Positions 8,528-17,640 of a stretch of DNA of 64,000 nucleotides are shown piece by piece. Position 1 is the first letter of the stretch, and each line of letters starts with the position of its first letter. The stretch is from Clostridium cadaveris (lineage in GTDB: Bacteria > Bacillota > Clostridia > Clostridiales > Clostridiaceae): assembly GCF_020911725.1 (NCBI RefSeq), contig NZ_CP076620.1:356501-420500 (forward strand), in the 5' to 3' direction. A program made the position numbers and the translations under genes. The notes under the pieces are model-generated. The model had not been told where the DNA came from and did not search any database. It saw only the letters and a list, made by a program, of their open reading frames with translations.

Positions 8528-9922
8528 ATGGCAAAGGCAGTACCTCAAAGTATAGCTGAAGAAATTGTAAAATTAGTAGGCGGAAAGGAGAATATTAAAA
8601 CAGTTGCATGCTGCGCAACAAGACTTAGGATGACATTGCATGATGATAGCAAGGCTGATAAAGTATCAATAAAGGCTATCAACGGAGTCATGGGTTTAGT
8701 TGAGCAAAATGAACAGCTTCAAATTATTTTAGGACCAGGCATGGTTACAAAAGTTACTAACATCATTGGAGAACTAACTTTATTAAAGGTTGGCCAAGTT
8801 GATGAGGTAGCAGAAAGAAAAGCAGAGCTTAAGAAGAAAAACTCAACACCAGTTAAATTATTCATAAGGAAATTATCCAATATATTTGTACCATTAATAC
8901 CAGGGTTTGTAGGATGTGGTATCATATATGGTGTTGCAAAGTTATTACAAAATCAAGGGATATTAACAGGAAATGCATATCAAATGGCTTATGTATTAGG
9001 AAAGGGCATATTCCTATACATGAATATAATGGTAGGTGTATTTACTGCAAGGGAATTTGGAGGAAGTGAATCTCTTGGAGGAACTATAGCCGGTATCATG
9101 ATGGCTCCACAACTTGCAAAGATAGTTGTTGGAGGAGAAGCGTTAGTTCCAGCACAAGGTGGAGTTATAGCTGTATTAATAGCTTGTGCATTAGGTGCAG
9201 TATTAGAAAAGAAACTAAGAAAGGTTATGCCATCAGTGCTTGATCTCATGGTTACTCCAACTATAGTTATACTAGTTATAGGACTTGGATGTTTCTATAT
9301 AATTCAACCTTTAGGAGCATGGCTAACTAACAATATCACTTGGCTTGTTAATATATCCATAGAAAAGGGAAGAATGCTTACAGGAGCAGTATTTTCAACC
9401 ACATTCTTACCACTTGTTATGACTGGACTTCATAGAGCATTGACGCCAGTTGAAACAAGTTTACTACAATCTACAGGTGTTGACTTACTAAGACCAATTT
9501 TAGCAATGGCTGGAGCTGGACAAGTTGGTGCTGGTATAGCAATATTCATGAAGACTAAGAGCAAGAGAATGAAAACTGTAATAGGAAGTTCGCTTCCTAT
9601 AGGTATGCTAGGTGTTGGTGAACCATTAATGTTTGGTGTTACATTACCACTAGGAAAACCATTTATAACTGCTTGCCTAGGATCTGCATTAGGTGGAATG
9701 TATGTTGCAGCTAAAGGCGTTGCATCAACAGGTATAGGTTTATCAGGTATTCCGTTAGCACTACTTATGCCAGATGGAAGTGCTGCAATAAACTATTTGA
9801 TAGGAACAATCCTTGCATATGCTGGTGGATTCTTATTAACTTACTTTACTAAGTGGGAAGATGTAGATGATGGTGATAATTTTGAAATGGATAACCCATT
9901 AAAAGATATAATAAAGATGTAA
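8528..9922 (+). CDS. PTS EIIBC permease, sucrose/MurNAc/beta-glucoside group of the glucose superfamily
   Basis: This is a 464-residue phosphotransferase permease with domain order B then C. The EIIB domain (residues 1-85) has the phospho-cysteine motif CCATRLRMTLHD, active Cys about 29. A hydrophilic linker leads to an EIIC domain from about 110 with multiple membrane helices and the conserved GVGEPLMFGV motif. There is no EIIA domain, so the phosphate must come from a separate EIIA such as the one at 52215. Transcription is controlled by the RAT/terminator at 8378. No glycosidase or sugar-specific enzyme is in the operon, so the substrate is open; MurP- and SacP-like proteins are the closest in layout. 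Confidence 0.92.
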   Translation: MAKAVPQSIAEEIVKLVGGKENIKTVACCATRLRMTLHDDSKADKVSIKAINGVMGLVEQNEQLQIILGPGMVTKVTNIIGELTLLKVGQVDEVAERKAELKKKNSTPVKLFIRKLSNIFVPLIPGFVGCGIIYGVAKLLQNQGILTGNAYQMAYVLGKGIFLYMNIMVGVFTAREFGGSESLGGTIAGIMMAPQLAKIVVGGEALVPAQGGVIAVLIACALGAVLEKKLRKVMPSVLDLMVTPTIVILVIGLGCFYIIQPLGAWLTNNITWLVNISIEKGRMLTGAVFSTTFLPLVMTGLHRALTPVETSLLQSTGVDLLRPILAMAGAGQVGAGIAIFMKTKSKRMKTVIGSSLPIGMLGVGEPLMFGVTLPLGKPFITACLGSALGGMYVAAKGVASTGIGLSGIPLALLMPDGSAAINYLIGTILAYAGGFLLTYFTKWEDVDDGDNFEMDNPLKDIIKM

Positions 9923-9989
9923 TTATAAAGGAAATAAGGGGTGTCCTTTTAGGGTACCCTCTAATTCTATTTTAAGGGGATGGCATAAA

Positions 9990-10829
9990 ATGTATGATTT
10001 TCATATGCATACAACTTTTTCAGACGGAAGTAAAACTCCAAAAGAAATATTTGATATGGCAAAAGAGCTTAATTTTAAAGCTTTAAGTATAACTGATCAT
10101 GATACTGTTTTAGGATTGGGGGATGCGCTTAAAGCTAGCAGAGAATCAGGAATACCATATATTCCAGCATTGGAGCTTACTGTGAAGGAATACGGAATTA
10201 AACTTCATGTTTTGGCATATGGTGTAAATAAAGAAAGCGCAGAAGCTGTGAATTATTCTTTAAAACTAAAAAAATATATGGATGAAAAATCATTGTCTCA
10301 AATTCATGTTTTGAGAAGTAAAGGTCTTATAGACGGGATAAGTGATGAGGAATTCTTTGGAGAAGCAAAAGGAGGACCTCTTTATAGAGCAAAATTTCTT
10401 AAGACGTTAAGTGATAAAGGGTATTTCCCAGAGGACGAGATAATGAAAAGGCTCAATGAATACTTTGGAAAAGAAGGACATTGCTATATGGAAGATGAGT
10501 TTCCATATATGAGTTTTAATGAAGGTTGTAGTTTTATAAAAAATATAGGTGGAAAAATAGTTTTAGCACATCCAAATAAAATAAGAAAGAAAAATGAAAA
10601 GTTATATAAGGAACTGATAAATAGCGATTTTTTAGATGGTATAGAAGTCTATCATCCATCTATAACTAAAGATACTGAGATGGAGCTTATGAATATAATT
10701 GAAGAAAAGAAACTCCTTTGTACAGGTGGAACAGATTTTCATGGTATATATATGAAGAATCCTAGAGAAATAGGAACTGTAGAACTGCCTGATATAGTTA
10801 TAGAATCTTTAGAGAAACTCATGATATAG
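9990..10829 (+). CDS. PHP-domain phosphoesterase
   Basis: This 279-residue cytoplasmic protein is of the PHP (polymerase and histidinol phosphatase) family, like TrpH/YciV and 3',5'-nucleoside bisphosphate phosphatases. The metal-binding motifs are all present: FHMHTTFSDGS at residue 3, ITDHDT near 34, ALELT near 62, VLAHPNK near 190 and GGTDFHG near 250. It should hydrolyse a phosphate monoester using a cluster of two or three metal ions. It lies between the PTS permease (68 bases) and the antiterminator gene (130 bases), so a role in dephosphorylating the incoming sugar phosphate is an attractive inference. Nucleotide or RNA-fragment phosphatase activity is the alternative. Confidence 0.9.
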   Translation: MYDFHMHTTFSDGSKTPKEIFDMAKELNFKALSITDHDTVLGLGDALKASRESGIPYIPALELTVKEYGIKLHVLAYGVNKESAEAVNYSLKLKKYMDEKSLSQIHVLRSKGLIDGISDEEFFGEAKGGPLYRAKFLKTLSDKGYFPEDEIMKRLNEYFGKEGHCYMEDEFPYMSFNEGCSFIKNIGGKIVLAHPNKIRKKNEKLYKELINSDFLDGIEVYHPSITKDTEMELMNIIEEKKLLCTGGTDFHGIYMKNPREIGTVELPDIVIESLEKLMI

Positions 10830-10959
10830 ATTGATTAAGAAGGATTTTCTAACCTATGAGTAGAAAGGTATAAGATAGTAGAATTGCATTATCATATAGG
10901 TATTAAAACTATGTATGTAAATGTTGAATAAAAAAGGAGCAAATAGGAGATAGGTTAGC

Positions 10960-11826
10960 ATGAAAAATTCCTATAAAATAGTTAGACTTATAAATAATAA
11001 TGTTGTCATGTGTAAAGATAAAGAAGATAAGCGCTGTATGCTTATAGGAAAGGGTATAGGCTTTAAAAAGCAACCTCAAGATATCATAAGAGACCTGACT
11101 AACGTAGAAAAGGTCTACTATCTTGTAGATGAAAATAATGCAAAAGCTTACAGTTCCATAGTTGAAAGCACAAAATCAGAAGTTATAGGAGCCGTTGAAG
11201 AGGCTATAACTCTAATTGAGTCTTATACTCAAAAGCCATTAAACGAGAGTATCCACGTGACTCTATTAGATCACATAAATTTTGCTATATCTAGAATAGA
11301 AAATAAGATAAACATAAAGAATCCTTTGATTCATGAGATAAAATTTTTGTATACAGAAGAATTTTTGATTGCAGAAAAGGTTATTGAATTTTTAAATGAC
11401 AAGTTGAAGATAGAGTTCCCTTATGACGAGGTGGGGTTCGTAACTATGCATATTCACGCAGCTATAACTGAAAAAAAGATAGAAGAAACCTCCATGGCAA
11501 ATGAAATTTTATCAGATATACTTCATTTTTTAGATAAGAATTTAGGACATAAAATACAAAGGAACAGTTTAGAGTATTTTAGATTTTTAACTCATCTAAG
11601 ATTTTCTATAGATAGAGCTATGAATGGAAAGAATGTAGAGAATCTATTGATTGATACTATCAAGGAAAAGTTTGAAAATAGTTATAACTTGGCAGAAAGA
11701 TTATCGGTATATATTTATGAGAAATATAAAATTTACTTTAACGATGGGGAGATAGGATATATAGCGCTGCATCTTCAAAACATATTAAATGAGAGAGAGC
11801 AGAATAAATACACATCGGTATTGTAA
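10960..11826 (+). CDS. BglG/LicT-family transcriptional antiterminator
   Basis: This 288-residue protein has an N-terminal RNA-binding CAT domain (residues 1-60, with GKGIGFKK at 30-37) and two PRD regulatory domains. Phosphorylatable histidines are visible at about 105, 164 and 166 in PRD1 (LLDHINFAI, MHIHA) and 212 and 271 in PRD2 (THLRF, ALHLQ). When its cognate sugar is present and the PTS drains phosphate from PRD1, it should dimerise, bind the RAT at 8378 and allow transcription of the operon. It is the last gene of that operon, giving positive autoregulation. Confidence 0.95.
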   Translation: MKNSYKIVRLINNNVVMCKDKEDKRCMLIGKGIGFKKQPQDIIRDLTNVEKVYYLVDENNAKAYSSIVESTKSEVIGAVEEAITLIESYTQKPLNESIHVTLLDHINFAISRIENKINIKNPLIHEIKFLYTEEFLIAEKVIEFLNDKLKIEFPYDEVGFVTMHIHAAITEKKIEETSMANEILSDILHFLDKNLGHKIQRNSLEYFRFLTHLRFSIDRAMNGKNVENLLIDTIKEKFENSYNLAERLSVYIYEKYKIYFNDGEIGYIALHLQNILNEREQNKYTSVL

Positions 11827-11938
11827 GGAATAGTAAGAAATTTTAATTAATTAGTGAAGAGTGAAAAGTTATTGAAACTAGATTTAGAAAACATAAACGG
11901 TGAAAAGTTGTGATATTTTTCGGGTTTAGTAAAAATAA

Positions 11939-11977
11939 AGATGCTGTTATGCGTTAGAGCATAGCAGCACTTTTTTA
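11939..11977 (+). terminator. Bidirectional terminator
   Basis: The stem tgctgttatgc / gcatagcagca has one wobble pair and is followed by CTTTTTT. On the opposite strand it overlaps the stop codon of the small leftward gene and is followed by T-rich RNA, so it can serve both. Confidence 0.88.
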
Positions 11978-12154
11978 GTTATCTTGTTGTTTTTTCCATT
12001 CATGTTGACCGAGACTGTCATTAACTGCTTTGTTTACAGAGGATCTTATGTCGTCCATGCTACTTTTAAGAGCATTTTTCACAGCTGACTTTATTACAAA
12101 ATAGAGAACTATAAAGGTAATAATACCAGATAAAAGCCAATAGAAAAATATCAT
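11975..12154 (-). CDS. Small single-pass membrane protein, 59 residues
   Basis: This short gene has an ATG at 12154 preceded by GGAGG six bases away. The product begins with one membrane helix (FFYWLLSGIITFIVLYFVIK), then an amphipathic stretch and a charged tail ending in HEWKKQQDN. The sharp split between helix and tail, the ribosome binding site and the terminator directly after the stop make it a real gene. No family was recognised. Confidence 0.72.
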   Translation of the reverse strand: MIFFYWLLSGIITFIVLYFVIKSAVKNALKSSMDDIRSSVNKAVNDSLGQHEWKKQQDN

Positions 12155-12263
12155 AAGTAACCTCCACTGATTTAAATAATTAATATACTTCTTTAACTAT
12201 ATGTTAGCATATATTGTAAAAATAGTATATAATTATATATATTTAAATTATTGGGGGAATACT

Positions 12264-12512
12264 ATGAGCACAGATAAAATATTTCTATTAAATGCTGTAT
12301 TGTTTTTTATAATATATGCAATGAGATATAAAGACGAACTTTTTAAAAGATTGATTATCTTCGCTATAGGGAGTGCTATAGCATATTTAATTATGCATTT
12401 ATTAATTTTTAAAAAAGATTATTTTAATATATATACACTTTCATCAAGTATTTTATTGTTTATAGCGTTAGACTGGATATATTATCTTGTATTTGTAGAT
12501 AAAAAGAAATAA
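12264..12512 (+). CDS. Small hypothetical membrane protein, 82 residues
   Basis: The start is the ATG at 12264, five bases after GGGGGA; the longer frame from 12201 has no ribosome binding site and lies over promoter-like AT-rich DNA. Three short hydrophobic helices span most of the protein (FLLNAVLFFIIYAM, LIIFAIGSAIAYLIMHLLIF, SSSILLFIALDWIYYLVF). A terminator follows directly. Function unknown; the divergent 59-residue membrane protein is its neighbour. Confidence 0.75.
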   Translation: MSTDKIFLLNAVLFFIIYAMRYKDELFKRLIIFAIGSAIAYLIMHLLIFKKDYFNIYTLSSSILLFIALDWIYYLVFVDKKK

Positions 12513-12523
12513 GTATTTAGGAT

Positions 12524-12560
12524 AAATAAGACTATTCGAGAGGATAGCCTTATTTTTATT
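12524..12560 (+). terminator. Rho-independent terminator
   Basis: The stem aaataag-ctat / atag-cttattt has one mismatch and is followed by TTATT. Confidence 0.75.
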
Positions 12561-12858
12561 GTAAAGAATAGAATTATCGTATTTGAGAAAAACAGCATTA
12601 ATATTATCATATTAGTAATTATAGACTAAAAAATTAGTGAAATAACAAAAATGTATAATTTATACAATAATCAAAAAAAGATGTATAAATTTAATTAAAT
12701 GAATAAAAAAAACGAAAAAATAATTAACTTTAATTGGAAAATGTGCAAAAATAAATGAATTTAATAAGCACTTCAATTTGAATTTTAATTAACGTAGCTA
12801 TATAACAAGTTTTATAGAGGTATTAATATTAAAATCAATTTGTTTGGAGGGAATAAGG
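12561..12858 (+). other. AT-rich upstream region of pepD
   Basis: This stretch of about 300 bases is extremely A/T-rich, with several poly-A runs. It presumably holds the pepD promoter and possibly an UP-type element. I see no hairpin, riboswitch or small gene in it. Confidence 0.4.
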
Positions 12859-14298
12859 ATGTTAGAAAAGTTACAGCCACAAAATGTTTTTTATTTCTTT
12901 GAAGAAATGACCAAGATTCCTCACGGATCAGGTAATGAAAAGGCGATTAGTGATTATCTTGTTAACTTTGCAAAGGAAAGAGGACTTGAGGTTATACAAG
13001 ACGATATTCTGAATGTAATAATAAAAGCACCAGGAACTGATGGATATGAAAATGCTCCAACTGTAATAATTCAAGGTCATATGGATATGGTGTGTGAAAA
13101 GACAAAAAATAGCACCCATGATTTTATGAAAGATCCTTTAAAATTAAGGATAGACGGCGATTATGTATATGCAACAGATACAACTCTAGGCAGTGATGAT
13201 GGAATAGCAGTAGCATATGGATTAGCTGTTATAGATTCTAAAGATGTAGCTCACGGACCAATAGAATTAGTTGTGACTATATCTGAAGAGACTGGAATGG
13301 ATGGTGCTGCTGCATTAGATACATCTGTCCTAAATGGCAAAATACTTTTAAACATAGACTCCGAAGAGGAAGGAATATTCCTTGTCAGCTGTGCAGGTGG
13401 AGTAAATACTATAGCTAATATCAAGGCAGAATGGGAACCATTTAACGGGACTGCTTTAAAATTAGAAGTAAGCGGATTAAATGGTGGACACTCAGGAATG
13501 GAAATCATAAAACAAAGAGCAAATGCAAATAAATTAATGGGCAGGCTTTTATATATACTAAGCAAAGAAGTAGAATTTAATATAGTTTCAGTAAATGGCG
13601 GAACAAAGCACAATGCTATAGCTCGTGATTGTGAAGCAATAATTACAGTTCTAGAAAACGATTTCAAGAAAGTTATGGATATTTGTAAGAATACAGAAGA
13701 GATCTTTAAGTCAGAGTATAGAGTAGAAGATCCTAATGTGTCAGTATCTACTGAAAAAGTACAAAGTTCAGAAAGGCAATTGACTAAGTGTGCTACAAAT
13801 AATGTAGTTAATTTTATGGTGGCAGTACCAGATGGAGTACAAACTATGAGCAAAGATATAGAAGGATTAGTTGAAAGTAGTTTGAACTATGGGGTACTAG
13901 TTACCACTGATTCTGAAGTTAAATCTACATTAGCTGTTAGAAGTTCTGTTAAGAGCAAAAGAGAAGCAATAGTAGATAAGATTGAATGTATAGTGAAAGT
14001 TAATGGGGGAGCTATAGTAAATGAAAATGAGTATCCAGCTTGGGAATATGAAGAAGATTCAAAGATAAGAGACTTATGTGTAGAAACATATAAGAAATTA
14101 TTTGATAAAGAACCTCAAATCAATGCAATTCATGCAGGTCTAGAATGTGGACTTCTTAAAGAAAAGATGAAGGATACAGAGATGATAAGCTTTGGTCCAG
14201 CATTAATGGATGTACACACTGCAAATGAACACATGAGCATATCCTCTGTTGCAAGAATGTGGAATTTCTTGATTGAGTTATTAAAAGAAATAAAGTAG
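12859..14298 (+). CDS. pepD: Aminoacyl-histidine dipeptidase (Xaa-His dipeptidase), M20 family
   Basis: This 479-residue cytosolic metallopeptidase of family M20C hydrolyses dipeptides, classically carnosine-type Xaa-His. Metal and catalytic motifs are intact: QGHMDMVCEK near residue 75, TTLGSDDGIAVA near 113, ISEETGMDGA near 144, IDSEEEG near 170 and NGGHSGM near 213; the C-terminal metal motif region lies around HAGLECG and DVHTANEH. The ATG at 12859 follows GGAGGGAA. The OPT transporter gene comes next, suggesting coupled uptake and hydrolysis of peptides, although a terminator-like hairpin lies between. Confidence 0.95.
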   Translation: MLEKLQPQNVFYFFEEMTKIPHGSGNEKAISDYLVNFAKERGLEVIQDDILNVIIKAPGTDGYENAPTVIIQGHMDMVCEKTKNSTHDFMKDPLKLRIDGDYVYATDTTLGSDDGIAVAYGLAVIDSKDVAHGPIELVVTISEETGMDGAAALDTSVLNGKILLNIDSEEEGIFLVSCAGGVNTIANIKAEWEPFNGTALKLEVSGLNGGHSGMEIIKQRANANKLMGRLLYILSKEVEFNIVSVNGGTKHNAIARDCEAIITVLENDFKKVMDICKNTEEIFKSEYRVEDPNVSVSTEKVQSSERQLTKCATNNVVNFMVAVPDGVQTMSKDIEGLVESSLNYGVLVTTDSEVKSTLAVRSSVKSKREAIVDKIECIVKVNGGAIVNENEYPAWEYEEDSKIRDLCVETYKKLFDKEPQINAIHAGLECGLLKEKMKDTEMISFGPALMDVHTANEHMSISSVARMWNFLIELLKEIK

Positions 14299-14316
14299 CT
14301 GCATTAATTTAGTCAA

Positions 14317-14370
14317 TAAGCCTATTGTAAAGAAACCCATACAAATAAAATTACAATAGGCTTAAATTTT
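14317..14370 (+). terminator. Perfect 14-bp hairpin between pepD and the OPT gene
   Basis: The arms taagcctattgtaa (14317-14330) and ttacaataggctta (14351-14364) are exact complements with a 20-base loop and a short AATTTT tail. It could terminate pepD or attenuate read-through into the transporter gene. Confidence 0.75.
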
Positions 14371-14388
14371 AATAAAGGGGAAATATAT

Positions 14389-16338
14389 ATGAGTCAAAAA
14401 ACAGGCGTGAAAGCAGAAAACAAACTTTCCAGAACTGCGTATGGCGGATGTAAAGGGGACGATTATGTACCTTTTGTTCCAACCTCTACGATAATGCCAG
14501 AAACTACAGGCTACTCTATAGTTTTAGGTGTTATCCTTGCATGTTTCTTCGCAGCAGCAAACACTTACTTAGGATTAAAAGTTGGATTAACTATTTCAGC
14601 AGGAATCCCAGGTGCCATAATAGCAACTGGAGTATTAAAGGGAATGTTCAGGAGAAACAATATATTAGAAGCTAATATGGTTGCTTCTCTAGCTGCAATG
14701 GGAGAATCCATAGCAGCAGGTATTATTTTCGTATTACCAGCATTAATACTATGTGGATTTGGATTAAGTATAACTACAGTAGTAGTTGTATCTTTAATCG
14801 GTGGAGTTATAGGGATATTCTTCGTGACACCTCTAAGAAGATATTTAATAGTTGAAGAACATGGCAATTTGGTTTACCCAGAAGCTATGGCAGCAGCCGA
14901 AGTCCTTGTAACAGGTAGTGAAGGCGGTTCAAGTTTTAAGACAGTTCTTGCGGGTCTTGGTATGGGTGCTGGATACAAATTGTGTTCAGGTGGATTCCAA
15001 TTATGGAAAGAACAAGCTACGTATATAATTAAATCTTATCAAGGGACTATGATAGGAGTTGACTCATTAGCATCATTATTAGGTGTTGGATTTATAGTAG
15101 GAACTAGAACTTCAGTCCTTATGTTTGCAGGTTCTGTAGTTGCATGGTTTGTACTTATTCCTTTAATAAAATTATTAGGGGCAGGACTTCCAACAGCTAT
15201 ATTCCCATCTACTAAACTTATCTCTGAAATGACAGCTCAACAAATATGGTCAAGCTATATTAAGTATATCGGCGCAGGAGCCGTTGCAACAGGCGGATTT
15301 ATTTCCCTTGCAAAATCACTTCCTACAATAATAAGAAGCTTTAAACAAGCTATGGGTGGAATGAAGGCTGTAGGAAGGGAAAAGCAAGATAGAATTAATA
15401 TGGAAGCTCCTCTTGTTTGGGTTGTAGGTGCATCAGCATTTGCATTTGGTCTTACATGGCTTTCTCCAATAATGAAGGGTGGATTTATAGGAGGATTATT
15501 AGCTGTTATATTTAGCTTTTTCTTCTCAGTTGTATCAGCAAGAATAGTTGGTATAATAGGAGCTTCAAATAATCCAGCCTCAGGTATGACAATAGCTACT
15601 TTGCTATTTGTAACAACTATATTAAAGGCTACAGGTTCAGTTGGAGATGAAGGTATAAAGAAAGCATTACTAATAGGTGGAGTTGTCTGCGTTGCTATTT
15701 GTGTAGCAGGCGGAGTTGCTCAAAGCTTAAAGACAACATTCATAATAGGTGGTACTCCAAAGAAGGTTCAATATGGAATGGTTATAGCAATAGTAGTTGC
15801 TTCAATATGTTCAGCATTTGTTGTAAACATGCTAAGCAATGCTTATGGAATAGGTAGTGAAGCTGTTCAAGCACCTCAAGCTAACCTAATGAAGATGATA
15901 GTTGAAGGAATAATGACAGCAAAACTTCCATGGACTTTAGTTTTGGTTGGAGTATTTATAGCTATATTCTGTGAACTTGCAAAGATTCCAATACTGCCAG
16001 TTGCTCTTGGTATTTATCTATCAATTACATTAAATGCAGCAATATTATGTGGTGGTTTAATAAGAGTTCTAGTAGAAAAGAAATTTAAGAGTGATGAAAA
16101 AGCACGTGATGCAGGCATTGAAAAGGGCACACTTCTCGCATCAGGACTTGTTGCTGGTGATGCCATAATAGGTATAATAATAGCCCTATTTGTAACATTA
16201 AATATAAATATAGGCTTTGGAGCCAATATAGCTCCAGCAATAACACAAAGTGATATATTAACATTCGTAATGTTCATCTTGCTAGGAGGTTGGATTTATA
16301 AAGTTGCAGTCAAAAAATCAAAGGGAGCTAAAGCTTAA
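14389..16338 (+). CDS. OPT-family oligopeptide transporter
   Basis: This 649-residue membrane protein has about 14-16 hydrophobic segments and the start typical of bacterial OPT proteins: PETTGYSIVLGVILACFFAAANTYLGLKVGLTIS, with the NTYLGLKVG signature near residue 58. Family members are proton-driven importers of small peptides or metal chelates. A PqqD-like gene overlaps its stop codon by one base (TAATG) and pepD lies upstream, so the cluster probably imports and degrades peptides. Confidence 0.95.
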   Translation: MSQKTGVKAENKLSRTAYGGCKGDDYVPFVPTSTIMPETTGYSIVLGVILACFFAAANTYLGLKVGLTISAGIPGAIIATGVLKGMFRRNNILEANMVASLAAMGESIAAGIIFVLPALILCGFGLSITTVVVVSLIGGVIGIFFVTPLRRYLIVEEHGNLVYPEAMAAAEVLVTGSEGGSSFKTVLAGLGMGAGYKLCSGGFQLWKEQATYIIKSYQGTMIGVDSLASLLGVGFIVGTRTSVLMFAGSVVAWFVLIPLIKLLGAGLPTAIFPSTKLISEMTAQQIWSSYIKYIGAGAVATGGFISLAKSLPTIIRSFKQAMGGMKAVGREKQDRINMEAPLVWVVGASAFAFGLTWLSPIMKGGFIGGLLAVIFSFFFSVVSARIVGIIGASNNPASGMTIATLLFVTTILKATGSVGDEGIKKALLIGGVVCVAICVAGGVAQSLKTTFIIGGTPKKVQYGMVIAIVVASICSAFVVNMLSNAYGIGSEAVQAPQANLMKMIVEGIMTAKLPWTLVLVGVFIAIFCELAKIPILPVALGIYLSITLNAAILCGGLIRVLVEKKFKSDEKARDAGIEKGTLLASGLVAGDAIIGIIIALFVTLNINIGFGANIAPAITQSDILTFVMFILLGGWIYKVAVKKSKGAKA

Positions 16339-16742
16339 TGAAAAATAATAAGAATAACTCAGAAAAGAATAAAAGTTCTAAGTATAATTTTTTACTATAT
16401 GTGCCTGAAATCAAACACGATGATTGGAAGTTGAATGATGAAGGTAGAGTTGTACTGTACTTTAAGGTGAACGATCCAATAAAGAGATTTGCAGGATGGC
16501 TAGTAAAAAAGAAGCCAAATTGTGATATGACTTTTGATGAACCTTGCTCTGATGCTTGGCTAATGATAAATGGTGAAAACAGCATATATGACATAGTAAA
16601 AGTAATGCAGGAAAAGTATAATGACTCTATGGAAAATGCCATATATAGGTTAACAACTTATATTAAATTTTTGTCAAAGAGAGGCTGGATAACATTTAAA
16701 AAAGTAAAAGAGGAAGAAGTTCAAGAGGTAGCATCAATGTAA
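16338..16742 (+). CDS. PqqD-like (RiPP recognition element fold) protein
   Basis: This 134-residue cytoplasmic protein starts within the stop codon of the OPT gene, so the two are translationally coupled. The region DDWKLNDEGRVVLYFKV followed by DAWLMINGENSIYDIVKVMQEKY is the PqqD-like pattern: a three-stranded winged-helix fold known as a peptide-binding recognition element in RiPP pathways. There is no radical SAM enzyme or precursor peptide here, so the domain more likely serves the transporter, perhaps by binding peptides or gating it. That role is inference. Confidence 0.85.
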   Translation: MKNNKNNSEKNKSSKYNFLLYVPEIKHDDWKLNDEGRVVLYFKVNDPIKRFAGWLVKKKPNCDMTFDEPCSDAWLMINGENSIYDIVKVMQEKYNDSMENAIYRLTTYIKFLSKRGWITFKKVKEEEVQEVASM

Positions 16743-16813
16743 TGGCTGAAAATAAGATATTCAAAAGAAAATAAAATTTAGAATATGTTTCATAACGGTG
16801 ACTTTTAAGATTT

Positions 16814-16850
16814 GCCACAGGATGTTTTAGCTTCCTGTGGCTTTTTATTT
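16814..16850 (+). terminator. Rho-independent terminator of the OPT-PqqD operon
   Basis: The stem gccacagga / tcctgtggc has a ten-base loop and is followed by TTTTTATTT. Confidence 0.93.
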
Positions 16851-16927
16851 GTCATAAACCTGTCTATGAAATTAAGGGAGAGGGGTATTAAGCAAAATTT
16901 TATAAAACCAAATATTTCAAGAATGGC

Positions 16928-16975
16928 TTGACTAAATAATATATCGATGATATTATAAATACCAACGGTATGTAT
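16928..16975 (+). promoter_or_regulatory. tetR promoter with operator-like palindrome
   Basis: TTGACT at 16928-16933 and TATTAT at 16951-16956 are separated by 17 bases. Immediately downstream, 16959-16971 reads ATACC-aac-GGTAT, whose half-sites match those of the operator before the MFS gene. The TetR protein probably binds here to repress itself. Confidence 0.65.
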
Positions 16976-16990
16976 GGAGGTGATTTAATA

Positions 16991-17638
16991 ATGGCACGTA
17001 ATAAACATCCTGAAGAAACAGTAAAATTAATTTTAGATGAAGCTTTAAAGCTTTTTATAGAAAAAGGCTATGAAAGTACTTCAATTCAAGATATTATCAA
17101 TAATTTAGGTGGGCTTTCAAAAGGTGCAATTTATCATCATTTCAAGTCTAAAGAAGAGATTTTTCAAGCTGTCTGCAAAAAAATTGGGGATGAAAACTCT
17201 ATTTATTACAATAAAATTCGAGATGATAAAAGTAAAAATGGCTATGAAAAGCTAAAAATAATGATAAAGTCAGCTTATGTAAATCCAAATAACGAAGCAG
17301 TCATGGCAATGATTACTAAAATTATGAATGATCCTAAATTTTTAATGAATCAAATTTCAGAAATATATGAGTTGGTTGCGCCAGTATACATTGAGCCTAT
17401 TATAAGGCAGGGAATAAGTGATGGATCTATCAAAACCGATTACCCAAAAGAACTCGCTGAGGTCATTATTACTTTAATAAATATATGGATTAATCCTATT
17501 ATTGCAAGGACAACACCTGATGAAATGAGAAGAAAGGTAGAATTTTTACAAGTAATTCTAAAGGGTATAGGTATTGATATTTTAGATGAAGAAATTACGA
17601 ACCAATATGTACTATACTGCAAGCGTTATTATAAATAA
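16991..17638 (+). CDS. TetR/AcrR-family transcriptional regulator
   Basis: This 215-residue dimeric repressor has an N-terminal helix-turn-helix: TSIQDIINNLGGLSKGAIYHHFKSKEEIF, about residues 33-61. The remainder is the helical ligand-binding domain. The ATG at 16991 follows GGAGGTGA; an upstream in-frame start overlaps the operator. It is followed by an MFS efflux gene, so it is probably a drug-responsive repressor of both. The ligand is unknown. Confidence 0.93.
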   Translation: MARNKHPEETVKLILDEALKLFIEKGYESTSIQDIINNLGGLSKGAIYHHFKSKEEIFQAVCKKIGDENSIYYNKIRDDKSKNGYEKLKIMIKSAYVNPNNEAVMAMITKIMNDPKFLMNQISEIYELVAPVYIEPIIRQGISDGSIKTDYPKELAEVIITLINIWINPIIARTTPDEMRRKVEFLQVILKGIGIDILDEEITNQYVLYCKRYYK

Positions 17639-17640
17639 AA

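Noticed and set aside
13251-13853. 200-codon reading frame antisense to pepD
   Set aside because: It is entirely inside pepD on the opposite strand, with no start site or recognisable domain.
16742-16774. Ten-codon frame directly after the PqqD-like gene
   Set aside because: It overlaps the stop codon (TAATG) but encodes only MAENKIFKRK without its own ribosome binding site; probably chance or a remnant.
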